From contig NZ_CALPCD010000003.1 of the NCBI RefSeq assembly GCF_943192915.1, forward strand, positions 172,491 through 236,490: a stretch of 64,000 nucleotides of DNA, in the 5' to 3' direction. Position 1 is the first letter of the stretch, and the number at the start of each line of letters is the position of its first letter. Positions 25,168-34,208 of the stretch are shown here, piece after piece. Under the pieces are notes generated by a model that did not search any database, was not told where the DNA came from, and saw only the letters and a program-made list of their open reading frames with translations. This DNA is from Anaerotardibacter muris. GTDB taxonomy: Bacteria; Actinomycetota; Coriobacteriia; Coriobacteriales; Eggerthellaceae. Both the position numbers and the translations under genes were made by a program.

Positions 25168-26151
25168 TCAGTTTCCAAGCACGGTTATGAGCCAATCAAG
25201 GTATTCAGCCCGAGGGTCCGTACCGCTCTTCATGGCGCGTTCGGATCCTTGGGCTTTTTTCAGCGCTGCGATCAATTGACCCATCCTCCAACGCTGAGCC
25301 TGCTTGTTCAAAGTCTTAAGACGCCATGGAGGCATCTTCATCACACTGGCCACATCCACCCCGCCGCGTGCGTTCAATGCCTTCACGCTGATAAGATCGC
25401 GCACACGTGAAACACAAAGCGCGATCAACTGATAAGGAGAGGTCTTCTCCATACGGTTATAAAGATAGATGCAGCGTGAAAGATTCTTCATACCGAACGC
25501 ATCGAGGAATTCCCAAGGCTTGATCTCTGCCGTATGCGCCACCAACGCGATGACCTCATTCTGATTGACCGGATCATCGCCACGATGAGCGAGTGCGAGC
25601 TTCTTGATCTCGTTATCGAGCGAGACGGTATTGGTCCCCACCAGGTCGATGAGCGATGCAGCGGCGCCTTCCGTGAAGGTGACGCCATGGGTGATGGCCA
25701 TGGAACGTACTGCGGCATTCAGATCCTTCGTCTGAAACGGAGCGCAGTCGATATACGCGGTCTTGCCAAAAGCTCCGACCGCTTTATAGAGTCGCGAATT
25801 CTTAGCGAGCTTCTGCGCCACTAGGGCCAAGACGGTGGTCTGCGAAGGCTGCGCCAAATAAGAAACGATCAGCTCCATATCTGCTTTGCGAAGCTTCTCG
25901 ACATTATCCACCTGCACGAGGCGGACCTCGCTCGCAAATGGCAAGGTGTTGGCGGCAGCTACGATCTCTTCGCCAGTAGCCTTTTCCCCATTGAACACGT
26001 CCGAGTTGAACGAAAGTTCACCAAAACTAGCAACGCGCTTGCGCAACCGTTTGATCACGGTCTCGCGCTTGAGCTCATCTTCGCCGCTGATGAGATAGAC
26101 AGGGAGCAGTTGGTTTTCGTTCTTTGTCGCCATAAGGATATTGTAACGCAC
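25168..26151 (-). CDS. holA: DNA polymerase III delta subunit
   Basis: 327 residues from a GTG that overlaps the comEC stop (TAGTG); an ATG at 26131-26133 is equally possible and gives 321 residues. The family pattern starts at PVYLISGEDELKRETVIKRLRKRV and continues with RLVQVDNVEKL...ELIVSYLAQPSQTTVLALVA and the helical C-terminus (WEFLDAFGMKNLSRCIYLYNRM). Delta opens the sliding clamp in the clamp loader. It is the third gene of the comEA-comEC-holA operon, a common arrangement. Confidence 0.9.
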   Translation of the reverse strand: MRYNILMATKNENQLLPVYLISGEDELKRETVIKRLRKRVASFGELSFNSDVFNGEKATGEEIVAAANTLPFASEVRLVQVDNVEKLRKADMELIVSYLAQPSQTTVLALVAQKLAKNSRLYKAVGAFGKTAYIDCAPFQTKDLNAAVRSMAITHGVTFTEGAAASLIDLVGTNTVSLDNEIKKLALAHRGDDPVNQNEVIALVAHTAEIKPWEFLDAFGMKNLSRCIYLYNRMEKTSPYQLIALCVSRVRDLISVKALNARGGVDVASVMKMPPWRLKTLNKQAQRWRMGQLIAALKKAQGSERAMKSGTDPRAEYLDWLITVLGN

Positions 26152-28532
26152 TACCCTTCGTGCCGCTCCGTAGAAAGCTCGAGCGTATCAACATCAAAGC
26201 AGCAGGTCACATCACCACAAAGATCCGATCGATAATATTGAGAACCTACCGCCATCAACCTATCGAGAGTTTCTTGGGTAGGATGCCCATATGAATTCTT
26301 TCCCACCCCAATGAGCGAGACCTTCGGATGCAGGATAGCAGCCACTTCATCATCGAGAGCCTTGCGAGAACCATGATGACCGACCTTATAGATATCGACC
26401 GGCTCGAGCAAACCGTCGCTCCCAAGATCCTCAAGCACTTCTGCTTCCGCATCACCGCAAAAGAAAGCAGACCAATCCTCTGCACCATCCTGATCGCAAT
26501 CGAGCCTGGCATAGAAGCAAATGCTGTCCTCATTGCCGCCATCATGCGTAACGGTCTTGGGGGCAACGATATCGAGCAAGAAATGACCGAACCTGATCTG
26601 ATCTCCCGTATTCACCTCGATGACCCCATCATCGCCAACGACCTTATGCGCGTCCGCAAGGAAGTTCGCGGTCTTCTTATCTTCAACATCATCGAGCCCT
26701 TCAGCTATCACGACCTGCTTCACCGCTACTACGCCGACCAGATCCGTCAGACAACCGCAATGGTCGTCATCGGGATGCGTTATGATCACCGCGTCAAGCT
26801 GAGAGATATGATTGCGCGCCAGCGCGGCATAGAGCATCGTTGGGTCGTTGCCCGTGTCGACCAATACCGTCTTCCCTTCGCTCATCAAAGCGAAACTATC
26901 GCCCTGCCCTACATTGAGCATGACGATCCGATCCCCTGATGGGGCAGCTCGCACCCCTACGACCACGACAAGCAGCAGCAAGCATCCAGCAATGATCGCG
27001 AAGCATCTTCGCATTCTGCGTCCTTTGCCCCTACATCCTTGCTCTTGCCAGGCTTGAGCTGGTCGTTTTGGCTGGGGCCACCACAGCCACAAGATAACTC
27101 CTCCTGCCGCAGCGAGAGGTAGCGTGAATTCGAGCGAAGTCGAAACCGGCACCGAAGCCCCTGGGGGTGAAGAAAGTACCGAGATCACTGAGATGAGCCC
27201 GCTCGTTGCCCACTGGAGCACCTGCATGACGAAGGGGGCGAAGCAATGAACAGCCAAGCCTATGAAACCCATCATCAACAACACGGTCAAATAAGGGGTT
27301 GCGACCAAGTTCGCAATCGGAGAGATAACAGGAATAGTGGAGAATTGCGCTGCACTTATCGGCAATGAGAACATGAGCGCAGAAAGGGTCATGGCAGTAG
27401 TTTCTCGTATGAATGTTGGCATCCAAGATGCGATCGTAGCGATCCATTCGTTGATGAGCGGCATGAATAGAACGATACCGAAGGTGGATGACACAGAAAG
27501 CTGGAACGAAAGCTGATAGACCACCGAGGGGTCGAACGCCGTCATCAACAATGTTGTTATCCCAAGCGCGGTGAGAGAGGAAGAGCGTCTACGCACCACG
27601 AGCGCGAAAAGGGTCACGCCACTCATGATGGCAGCTCGCACGCACGAAACGGGGAAGCCGACCAAGACCAGGTAGAGGAGCAAGAAGAGCGTCTGGATAG
27701 CGACCATGGCCTTCGCTGGAAGGCGCAGTCGCCTTAAGATCAAAGCAACGAAACCAGTTACGATGACCAGATGAGCCCCAGACACAGCCACCAGATGAGC
27801 AAGACCCACCACTTTGATATCGCGATAGAAACTCGCATCAAAAAGGTCGCGTCTCTCCCCTAGCATGATGGCTCGCAACAATGTCTGTTCTTCTGTTCCC
27901 GTACCAACGATATCCAAAAGCTGAGAGCGAAGGCTATAGAGCGGCCCAAGGAGCGAGCTATTGCTGTGCCGTTCGTATTCTTTCAGATTCACCGAAAAGG
28001 CAAGACCACGTTGGTCATAATAGCTAAGATATTCATCTTCTGGCACAGAAAGCTGTGCATCCCCTATGAGCACATCGCCCACATAGAGGCGGTCAGATCC
28101 TGAAAGGAATAGGAGCACCTGCCTGCCTGAAAAGGAGCCCTCGTCGATGGTCGCACGAACCTGTGAACCGTATGTCGTTGACTTCGAGTCTTCCGTGAGC
28201 GTAAAGCTATAGCGTTGGGAAGCGTCATCAGCTTCACTACGAACCTGCTCGAACAGTGCAACCTGAAGTACACCAAGCGCCACGCCAACGATGAGGAACA
28301 GCACTATCCAATACACCAAATAGCCGCGCCAAAGCACGATGCCTAACGCAGCGATCAGGGCAACAGACAGACAGGTTAGCGCCAAGACCCCTATCTGATC
28401 TCGCTCAACAACCCCCACCAAGATCGAGCTTGCAGCTACGCCCACCAGGCAAGCCAAGGCAATCGCGCATGGTATAGGAATGGATGGACGACTTGCGTGA
28501 AAGACCGCCTTCTCCTGATGTCTACGCTCCAC
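26151..28532 (-). CDS. comEC: DNA internalisation protein ComEC/Rec2
   Basis: 793 residues. An N-terminal pair of membrane segments and an OB-like soluble part are followed by the competence domain with GLAHLVAVSGAHLVIVTGFVALIL and several further membrane helices. The C-terminal part (from about residue 530) is an MBL-fold domain with NVGQGDSFALM, LVDTGND and HPDDDHCGC. ComEC forms the channel for single-stranded DNA during natural transformation. A GTG start three bases after the comEA stop suggests translational coupling. No type IV pilus or comF genes are present in this window. Confidence 0.93.
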   Translation of the reverse strand: MERRHQEKAVFHASRPSIPIPCAIALACLVGVAASSILVGVVERDQIGVLALTCLSVALIAALGIVLWRGYLVYWIVLFLIVGVALGVLQVALFEQVRSEADDASQRYSFTLTEDSKSTTYGSQVRATIDEGSFSGRQVLLFLSGSDRLYVGDVLIGDAQLSVPEDEYLSYYDQRGLAFSVNLKEYERHSNSSLLGPLYSLRSQLLDIVGTGTEEQTLLRAIMLGERRDLFDASFYRDIKVVGLAHLVAVSGAHLVIVTGFVALILRRLRLPAKAMVAIQTLFLLLYLVLVGFPVSCVRAAIMSGVTLFALVVRRRSSSLTALGITTLLMTAFDPSVVYQLSFQLSVSSTFGIVLFMPLINEWIATIASWMPTFIRETTAMTLSALMFSLPISAAQFSTIPVISPIANLVATPYLTVLLMMGFIGLAVHCFAPFVMQVLQWATSGLISVISVLSSPPGASVPVSTSLEFTLPLAAAGGVILWLWWPQPKRPAQAWQEQGCRGKGRRMRRCFAIIAGCLLLLVVVVGVRAAPSGDRIVMLNVGQGDSFALMSEGKTVLVDTGNDPTMLYAALARNHISQLDAVIITHPDDDHCGCLTDLVGVVAVKQVVIAEGLDDVEDKKTANFLADAHKVVGDDGVIEVNTGDQIRFGHFLLDIVAPKTVTHDGGNEDSICFYARLDCDQDGAEDWSAFFCGDAEAEVLEDLGSDGLLEPVDIYKVGHHGSRKALDDEVAAILHPKVSLIGVGKNSYGHPTQETLDRLMAVGSQYYRSDLCGDVTCCFDVDTLELSTERHEG

Positions 28533-28535
28533 GAT

Positions 28536-29252
28536 CTAGACCGTGATCGAGTCTTTTATGGCTTCATATTTCTTATCCCCGATACCAGAAACGCGTATGA
28601 TGTCCTTCTTGCTCTTGAACGGCCCATTCTTCTCGCGATCAGCGATGATCTTCTGTGCGGTTGATTCCCCGATACCAGAGAGCGTCGTGAGCGTAGCAGC
28701 ATCAGCAGTATTGATATTCACCAACGTCTGGCCACTCGAAGCGTTCGCGGTGCTGACAGCGCTTGCACTCGAAGCGCTTCCTGATGTCGAAGAGGTCACG
28801 TCATTCTTCGAGGCGACCACTATCTGCTCTCCATCCTGGATCACGCGCGCTAGGTTCACGCTTCCCTCAACGGCATCGCTGGTCATACCGCCAGCAGCAG
28901 CCACCGCTTCCTGGATGCGGCTCCCTTGAGCAACTTCATACAGACCAGGATTCTTCACTGCCCCCACGATGTGCACTGAAATGGTCACCGGATCAGCATC
29001 AGCATCATTCTGGTCATCAACCTGTTCATCATGAGATGAGATGGTCAAGCCATCATCAGGATCATTTTCCCAAGAGCTCTGAGCAGAACCGTCGATGAGG
29101 TGCGTGTCGCCAGTACAAAGCTGCCAGAGCCCTTGGAATAGGACGAAAAGGAGTACTGCGCCAAGAAGAGCAAGGCCAACACGGAGCGGGACCGGAATAT
29201 CCTGCAGGTGCAGTTTAGATTTGAGACTATCGACATCGTCGACAAAAGACAT
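28536..29252 (-). CDS. comEA: Competence DNA-binding protein ComEA
   Basis: 238 residues from an ATG seven bases after AAGGAGG. One membrane anchor (VGLALLGAVLLFVLFQGLW) is followed by an acidic linker, an SLBB domain (SVHIVGAVKNPGLYEVAQGSRIQEAVAAAGG), a Ser/Ala/Thr-rich linker and a C-terminal double helix-hairpin-helix (VNINTADAATLTTLSGIGESTAQKII). This is the standard Gram-positive ComEA layout: an outside-facing DNA receptor that hands DNA to ComEC. It is the first gene of the operon. Confidence 0.93.
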   Translation of the reverse strand: MSFVDDVDSLKSKLHLQDIPVPLRVGLALLGAVLLFVLFQGLWQLCTGDTHLIDGSAQSSWENDPDDGLTISSHDEQVDDQNDADADPVTISVHIVGAVKNPGLYEVAQGSRIQEAVAAAGGMTSDAVEGSVNLARVIQDGEQIVVASKNDVTSSTSGSASSASAVSTANASSGQTLVNINTADAATLTTLSGIGESTAQKIIADREKNGPFKSKKDIIRVSGIGDKKYEAIKDSITV

Positions 29253-29372
29253 GGCACAACCTCCTTGCATCAAAGCATAGGAGGTTCATCTCAATTAAAT
29301 TTGAACTTTATCTGAACTCGATCTGATGAAAATCTGACATCCCGGCATGCAGGTAAGCCACGAAGAGGGGCG

Positions 29373-30584
29373 CTAGTCCACGGTCTTGGGCGGCCGATAG
29401 GATGGGCAGCGATAGTCGTGTACCTCAAGGCAATCCATCACCTCGTCGATCCACGCATCGATCGGAAGCCCTTCTTCCGCCTTCATGACCACGGGTAATT
29501 TCGCATGGGTCTCAGGATTGCGTGGCATGTAGAGCGTGCAGCAATCAGGAGCGTCTTGAGAGGATATCTCGAAGGTGCCGATCGCTTCAGCCTCTTCAAT
29601 GATCTCGACCTTGTCAGAACCGATGAGCGGACGAAGAACAGGGAGCGTGACCGCTGCATTGGTGCACAGGATGTTGTCGAGCGTCTGCGATGCGACCTGA
29701 CCTAAGCTCTCCCCTGTGACGAGCGCTTTTGCCCCCTCGAATTCCGCTACACGCTGAGCGATCCTGTACATGAAACGACGATAGAGCACGATGCGCAGAG
29801 ATGCTGGAGCCTCTTCAGCGATCCGGCGCTGATATTCACCGATAGGAGCTATGTATAAGCGCGCGAAACACCCCGTGCGCTCGAGCACATGAGCGATATC
29901 ATCGACCAAGAATTCGCTGGTATCGAGCGTTTCAGGGCGCCCCGAGAAATGCACTCCGATAGGAATAGCACCACGACGCGCGATACGCCAGGTAGCCACT
30001 GGCGAATCGATGCCTGAGGACATGAGCGACACTACCTTGCCTGCAGTGCCAACAGGTAAACCTCCCACGCCCACAACGCTATGCGCATAGATATAGCAGT
30101 GTCCCTGGATCACCTCGACGCGGACTTCAACATCGGGATTCTTCATCAGCACTTTCTTATCTTGGAATGCGCGACAGAGCGCCGCTCCGACCAGCTGATT
30201 GAGCTGCATCGAATCGATCTCGAAATCGGTATGATTGCGACGCGCCTGAACCTTGAACGTCTCGAAATGCGGAACATCCGAAAGCGCCTGGATGGCGGTA
30301 TCGTACATCACTTCAAGATCCTGCTCGCAGCGATAACCGCACGAAACGCGCGCCACTCCAGGGATACCAGCGACCAGGTCTACGAGCTCGCACGACTGCT
30401 CATATGTTGCTTCAACATCTTCGAACAAGCAGATGCGACCCGATATGCGCTGAATACGCGCAATAGGAGCATCGCCTAATACTGCCTTGATATTGGTAAC
30501 GAGCTGTTTTTCGAAATGGGCGCGATTCTTACCCTTGAGGCCGATCTCGTGATAATGAACAAGGCATACACGCTGAAGTGCCAT
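29373..30584 (-). CDS. thiI: tRNA 4-thiouridine synthase ThiI
   Basis: 403 residues from the ATG at 30582-30584 after AAGGAG. An N-terminal ferredoxin-like/THUMP region (FKVQARRNHTDFEIDSMQLNQLVGAAL) precedes the PP-loop SSGIDSPVATW, with Asp and Ser for ATP binding, and the later RRFMYRIAQRVAEFEGAKALVTGESLGQVASQT. There is no C-terminal rhodanese domain, as in many Gram-positive ThiI, where only the partner desulfurase supplies sulfur. It modifies U8 of tRNAs. No iscS-like partner gene is adjacent. Confidence 0.93.
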   Translation of the reverse strand: MALQRVCLVHYHEIGLKGKNRAHFEKQLVTNIKAVLGDAPIARIQRISGRICLFEDVEATYEQSCELVDLVAGIPGVARVSCGYRCEQDLEVMYDTAIQALSDVPHFETFKVQARRNHTDFEIDSMQLNQLVGAALCRAFQDKKVLMKNPDVEVRVEVIQGHCYIYAHSVVGVGGLPVGTAGKVVSLMSSGIDSPVATWRIARRGAIPIGVHFSGRPETLDTSEFLVDDIAHVLERTGCFARLYIAPIGEYQRRIAEEAPASLRIVLYRRFMYRIAQRVAEFEGAKALVTGESLGQVASQTLDNILCTNAAVTLPVLRPLIGSDKVEIIEEAEAIGTFEISSQDAPDCCTLYMPRNPETHAKLPVVMKAEEGLPIDAWIDEVMDCLEVHDYRCPSYRPPKTVD

Positions 30585-30613
30585 GGTGCTCCTTAGGATG
30601 CGAATGACTGCGG

Positions 30614-30657
30614 ACAAAGAAAAAGCTTGGGCAAAGCACAACGCCCTGACCCAAGCT
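30614..30657 (-). terminator. Intrinsic terminator after rpoZ
   Basis: On the minus strand AGCTTGGG and CCCAAGCT are separated by 18 bases and followed by TTTTCTTTG. It ends the mihF-gmk-rpoZ transcript before thiI. Confidence 0.75.
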
Positions 30658-30680
30658 CAAGATCTAGAAGAGGAAGATCG

Positions 30681-30938
30681 TTAGTTCTGTGGTTCGATCG
30701 AATCTTCAGTATATGAGACATCGCCACTGGCGATCTCGTCGAAAGCGAGAGAAAGAGGACGACGATTCGCTGCACGTGCGATATCCACGGCCGTCTGAAG
30801 CTGGATCGCGCGATTGCGCTGGCCACGCATCATCTCGTTGATATCCTGTGCGCGCTTCGATGCGACAGCACACAGCAAGAAACGGTCGTTGTCGGTTTCG
30901 TTCAACAGAACATCGATTTTCGGTTCAATGATACTCAT
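30681..30938 (-). CDS. rpoZ: RNA polymerase omega subunit
   Basis: 85 residues. The text starts MSIIEPKIDVLLNETDNDRFLLCAVASKRAQDINEMM and continues RAIQLQTAVDIARAANRRPLSLAFDEIASG, which covers the whole omega fold: the LL...Y/F-L-vn-vakRArqi motif and the terminal basic helix. It supports assembly of the beta' subunit. It lies ten bases after gmk. The ATG is preceded by AAAGGA. Confidence 0.92.
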   Translation of the reverse strand: MSIIEPKIDVLLNETDNDRFLLCAVASKRAQDINEMMRGQRNRAIQLQTAVDIARAANRRPLSLAFDEIASGDVSYTEDSIEPQN

Positions 30939-30947
30939 AAGAATCCT

Positions 30948-31511
30948 TTATTGATCGTTGCAGCTTTCAATATATGCCACGAGCTGCTCATAAGCAGCTT
31001 CGACATCTTCATTTACCAGCTGAACATCATACTCCTTTTTTGCCGAAAGCTCCAGCAAAGCAGTGTCGAGACGCTTATTTATCTGCTCTTCGGTCTCCGT
31101 ATTGCGACCGCGAAGCCTTCGCTCCAATTCCTCGAGCGAAGGAGGTTCGATAAAAATAAGATGCGCGTCAGGCATTATCTGCTTAACCTGTCGCGCACCT
31201 TGGACATCAATTTCCAGAATGACCTGCTCGCCACGAGCGATAGCTTCATCGACGTAACGCTTGATCGTTCCATAGTATTTTCCGTGTACGAGCGCATGCT
31301 CAAGAAAGCCATCCTCTGCAAGGATGTTCTTGAACGATTCTTCGGAAAGAAAATGGTAGTCCACACCATCTTCTTCGCCCGGACGCGGAGTTCGAGTAGT
31401 CGCAGAAATGGAAACCTTTATATCAGGGTTTCGCTGAGTGAGGAGAGAGATGAGCGTTCCCTTTCCAGCACCCGAAGGCCCTGATACAACGAAGAGATTT
31501 CCTTGGGGCAT
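30948..31511 (-). CDS. gmk: Guanylate kinase
   Basis: 187 residues. P-loop GPSGAGKGTLI is followed by the GMP-binding SATTRTPRPGEEDGVDYHFLSEESF, a lid with LEIDVQGARQVK, and FIEPPSLEELERRLRGRNTET. The enzyme phosphorylates GMP or dGMP with ATP. It is the middle gene of mihF-gmk-rpoZ, an arrangement found in actinobacteria. Its start is three bases after the mihF stop, without a clear ribosome binding site. Confidence 0.96.
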   Translation of the reverse strand: MPQGNLFVVSGPSGAGKGTLISLLTQRNPDIKVSISATTRTPRPGEEDGVDYHFLSEESFKNILAEDGFLEHALVHGKYYGTIKRYVDEAIARGEQVILEIDVQGARQVKQIMPDAHLIFIEPPSLEELERRLRGRNTETEEQINKRLDTALLELSAKKEYDVQLVNEDVEAAYEQLVAYIESCNDQ

Positions 31512-31514
31512 GAC

Positions 31515-31823
31515 TTAAGCGAAACGCTCGATGAGTGCTTGCCTCTGGCGCTCGCCCAGACCCTTCAGACGACGGGATTCTGCGATCTCGAGTTCTGCCA
31601 TTGCCTTTTCAGCCTTGGTCTTACCGTAACCAGGAAGGGTCTCGATGAGTGCAGAAACCTTCATACGGCCAACGATAGGATCGTCACGCATGTCAAGAAC
31701 TTGCTCGAGCGTGAGCTGACCTTGCTTCAGTTTCTCTCGAACTTCTGCGCGCTTCGCGCGAGCGATCTTCGCCTTTTCGAGAGCTGCTTGCCTCTCTTCT
31801 GGGGAAAGCTGTGGTACAGGCAT
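31515..31823 (-). CDS. mihF: Actinobacterial integration host factor (mIHF-like)
   Basis: 102 residues. The sequence contains EERQAALEKAKIARAKRAEVREKLKQGQLTLEQVL, then ALIETLPGYGKTKAEKAMAELEI and a basic C-terminus, which is the mIHF pattern with a helix-two-turn-helix-like LPGxGxxKA motif. mIHF is unrelated to the HU-like IHF of proteobacteria; it bends DNA in the nucleoid and helps phage integration. Its presence beside gmk supports an actinobacterial origin of this chromosome. Confidence 0.93.
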   Translation of the reverse strand: MPVPQLSPEERQAALEKAKIARAKRAEVREKLKQGQLTLEQVLDMRDDPIVGRMKVSALIETLPGYGKTKAEKAMAELEIAESRRLKGLGERQRQALIERFA

Positions 31824-32102
31824 CTTGATTCTCCTTTTGTCTTATTCAGACGTACAGTATTCCAGGAATAAGCATGCTTATTCCTGTACAAATAGTATAG
31901 CTTTTATGAAGGAAAACTCCATATAAACTTTTATTTAAGATTCTGATCGGTCATTTTTAAAAATCAATTCATGAACAGGTGTTTTTCAAGATATCATCTG
32001 AAACGATCAAGAATTTTTTTCAAACAAGGTCATCGATCTTCAATAGTCTATTGAAAGAATCTCTCCTGTTTCCTGCTTCGAAGACCGAACAGAAAAAGGC
32101 GC
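31824..32102. promoter_or_regulatory. AT-rich leader of mihF with two perfect palindromes
   Basis: This gap is markedly richer in A and T than the rest. A perfect 24-bp palindrome (half-site CAGGAATAAGCA) spans 31863-31886, and a perfect 17-bp one (arms TTCAATAG / CTATTGAA) spans 32039-32055. A -10-like TATACT on the minus strand lies at 31894-31899, just upstream of the first palindrome; no good -35 was found. TATTCC just left of the 24-mer gives a third half-site. Confidence 0.5.
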
Positions 32103-32585
32103 TTACGAAAAGCGCAAAACAGGGTAGAAATGCTCATCAAGCGGAGCTGCATCACCGATCGCAGCAAGTGCGATCGCGCCAGCGTTCTTTCCTTTGTTCT
32201 CAGCGATGATGTCGACCATATCCTCCAAAGAGGTGCCTTCATCCACGACCACATCGACCATGAGCACGTTCTCGCCCTTCTTGATGGTGTAGCCATTCGC
32301 CAGACCTTCGCCATTCTCAAGGTCCGCGTAAGCAAAGCGTGCCCAAGCAGCTGTAGCGAGCGCATACGCGAAGAGCTTTGATGCCTCGTTGGATGCGAGC
32401 ACCACATCGAACTTATGGTCACGCGGAAGCTGCTGGAGCGCCTCTACTGCGATGCGATTGGTGACGATCGGGTCTTCGACCAGACGAAAACTATCGATCT
32501 GGATAGCGTCAGGTTCAACAGAATCGACATCCGCTGGGAGCGCATTCATGCGCTGCAGCAGATCGATGATCTCAGCACGTTCCAT
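32103..32585 (-). CDS. Phosphoribosyltransferase-like protein in the pyrE position
   Basis: 160 residues, shorter than usual orotate phosphoribosyltransferases (about 200). The fold is suggested by the helix-strand order and by the segment EGLANGYTIKKGENVLMVDVVVDEGTSLEDMVDII. In OPRTases the PRPP loop reads VxDDVITTGxS or VEDVITAGT; here the second acidic residue is Val112 and the two residues before the Gly are Asp-Glu, while Gly117-Thr118-Ser119 remain. The catalytic Lys/His loop is not evident. By position (last gene, five bases after pyrF) it should make OMP from orotate, but activity needs proof; a regulatory or other PRTase-fold role is possible. Confidence 0.65.
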   Translation of the reverse strand: MERAEIIDLLQRMNALPADVDSVEPDAIQIDSFRLVEDPIVTNRIAVEALQQLPRDHKFDVVLASNEASKLFAYALATAAWARFAYADLENGEGLANGYTIKKGENVLMVDVVVDEGTSLEDMVDIIAENKGKNAGAIALAAIGDAAPLDEHFYPVLRFS

Positions 32586-32589
32586 AGAT

Positions 32590-33300
32590 CTAGAGTCCTT
32601 TCACGATTGATTCGAAAGCTTCAGCAGGATCAGCGGCAGCAGTGATAGGGCGACCGATGACCAGATGCGAAGCACCGTTATCGAAAGCTTGGCGTGGAGT
32701 AGCAACGCGGCTTTGATCGTCCAAGCTTGCACCCACAGGGCGCACACCAGGGGTGACGATGTAAGCCTCACGCCCTAATTCTTTGCGAAGCATCGCAGCT
32801 TCTTGCGGAGAAGCGACCACACCCGTAAGGCCTGCAGTCTGAGCTTGCTGAGCGAGCGTTCGTACTTGGTCTGGCAAACTACGCGTAACGCCCGTGAGCT
32901 CCAAGTCTTCTTCGCTCATAGAAGTGAGCACGGTGATACCGAGCGTGATGACGTCTGGGCGACCTGCTTCGATAAGACCGTCCACCGCCGAGCGCATCAT
33001 CTCCAACCCACCGATGGTGTGGAGAGTGAACATATCCGCACCTGCGCGCGCAACGCTCGTGGCCGCACCGTAGACCTGGTAAGGGATGTCATGGAACTTC
33101 AGGTCGACGAATACATTGAAGCCCATATCCTTGAGCTTGGCGATGATCTGTGGACCTTCCTGATAATAGAGCGTCATGCCTACTTTCAACCACGCGGCTC
33201 TACCTTGGAGCGACCGCGCGATGGCAAGCGCCTCTTCCCCACTGCAGTCAAGCGCTACGATGATACGCTCGCGTTCGGGGATAGCTGTGAAATCTAACAA
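32590..33300 (-). CDS. pyrF: Orotidine-5'-phosphate decarboxylase
   Basis: 236 residues from a TTG start five bases after GGAGAG, inside the end of pyrD (7-base overlap). [23 protein letters not shown] and [13 protein letters not shown] (the catalytic D-x-K-x-x-D-I set) are present, then [13 protein letters not shown] and the phosphate loop VTPGVRPVG. It makes UMP from OMP. Group I OMP decarboxylase by length and motif order. Confidence 0.96.
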   Translation of the reverse strand: MLDFTAIPERERIIVALDCSGEEALAIARSLQGRAAWLKVGMTLYYQEGPQIIAKLKDMGFNVFVDLKFHDIPYQVYGAATSVARAGADMFTLHTIGGLEMMRSAVDGLIEAGRPDVITLGITVLTSMSEEDLELTGVTRSLPDQVRTLAQQAQTAGLTGVVASPQEAAMLRKELGREAYIVTPGVRPVGASLDDQSRVATPRQAFDNGASHLVIGRPITAAADPAEAFESIVKGL

Positions 33301-34208
33301 TTCAACTCTCCGATCAATTCGTTGATATCCTTCACTCCTTGGTTGGCGCAGAACGACTCGATCCCTGAGACCACTTCAAGAGCCGATTGGGGGTTCATGA
33401 AGTTCGCTGTACCCACCGCCACTGCGCTTGCGCCGGCAAGTATGAATTCTATCGCATCAAGCCCAGTGCAGATACCGCCCATTCCCAAGATGGGTATGTT
33501 CACGGCCTGATGAACCTGCCACACCATGCGTAATGCCACCGGCTTGACCGCAGGACCAGACAAGCCACCGACCACACGCGCCAGGATAGGCTTTCGCTTA
33601 TAAGGATCGATCGCCATACCGAGCAGCGTATTGATGAGCGAAACCGCATCAGCACCTGCGGCTTCGACTGCGCGTGCGATCTCGGTGATATCGGTGACAT
33701 TAGGGGTGAGCTTCACGATCATAGGACGCTTGGTCTGCGCACGACACGCACTGACCACCTCGGCCGCCACCCGAGGATCCGTACCGAAGGTAAGACCGCC
33801 ACGATCAACATTAGGGCAGGAGATGTTTATCTCGTAGGCATCGATCCCCTCATGCGCTTCGAGCGCCTCGACAACTGCCTGATACTCATCAACGCTATGG
33901 CCTGAAACATTCACGATCACCTTGGTGTCCTGCTCTTTTAGCCACGGAAGATCCTTCTTGACGAAAGCATCGACACCAGGATTTTGAAGACCGATGGAAT
34001 TGAGCATACCGGAAGGCGTTTCAGCAATGCGCGGAGTATCGTTGCCTTGCCAACCATCGAGCGAAACACCTTTCGTGGTGATGGCTCCAAGCTTGCCTAC
34101 ATCGAAGAACTGAGCATATTCCTTGCCGGATGCGAAAGTGCCCGATGCAGTGGTGACCGGATTCTTCATCATCAGACCGCCGAGGTTCACTTGAGTATTG
34201 ATATCCAT
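33294..34208 (-). CDS. pyrD: Dihydroorotate dehydrogenase, class 1B catalytic subunit
   Basis: 304 residues. The flavoprotein starts [32 protein letters not shown], with TTKGVSL and [10 protein letters not shown] typical of the FMN site. Cys in [17 protein letters not shown] is the catalytic base of class 1 enzymes. The immediate neighbour pyrK supplies the FAD/[2Fe-2S] partner, so it is the NAD-linked 1B form. The ATG directly follows the pyrK stop (TAAATG). Confidence 0.96.
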   Translation of the reverse strand: MDINTQVNLGGLMMKNPVTTASGTFASGKEYAQFFDVGKLGAITTKGVSLDGWQGNDTPRIAETPSGMLNSIGLQNPGVDAFVKKDLPWLKEQDTKVIVNVSGHSVDEYQAVVEALEAHEGIDAYEINISCPNVDRGGLTFGTDPRVAAEVVSACRAQTKRPMIVKLTPNVTDITEIARAVEAAGADAVSLINTLLGMAIDPYKRKPILARVVGGLSGPAVKPVALRMVWQVHQAVNIPILGMGGICTGLDAIEFILAGASAVAVGTANFMNPQSALEVVSGIESFCANQGVKDINELIGELNC

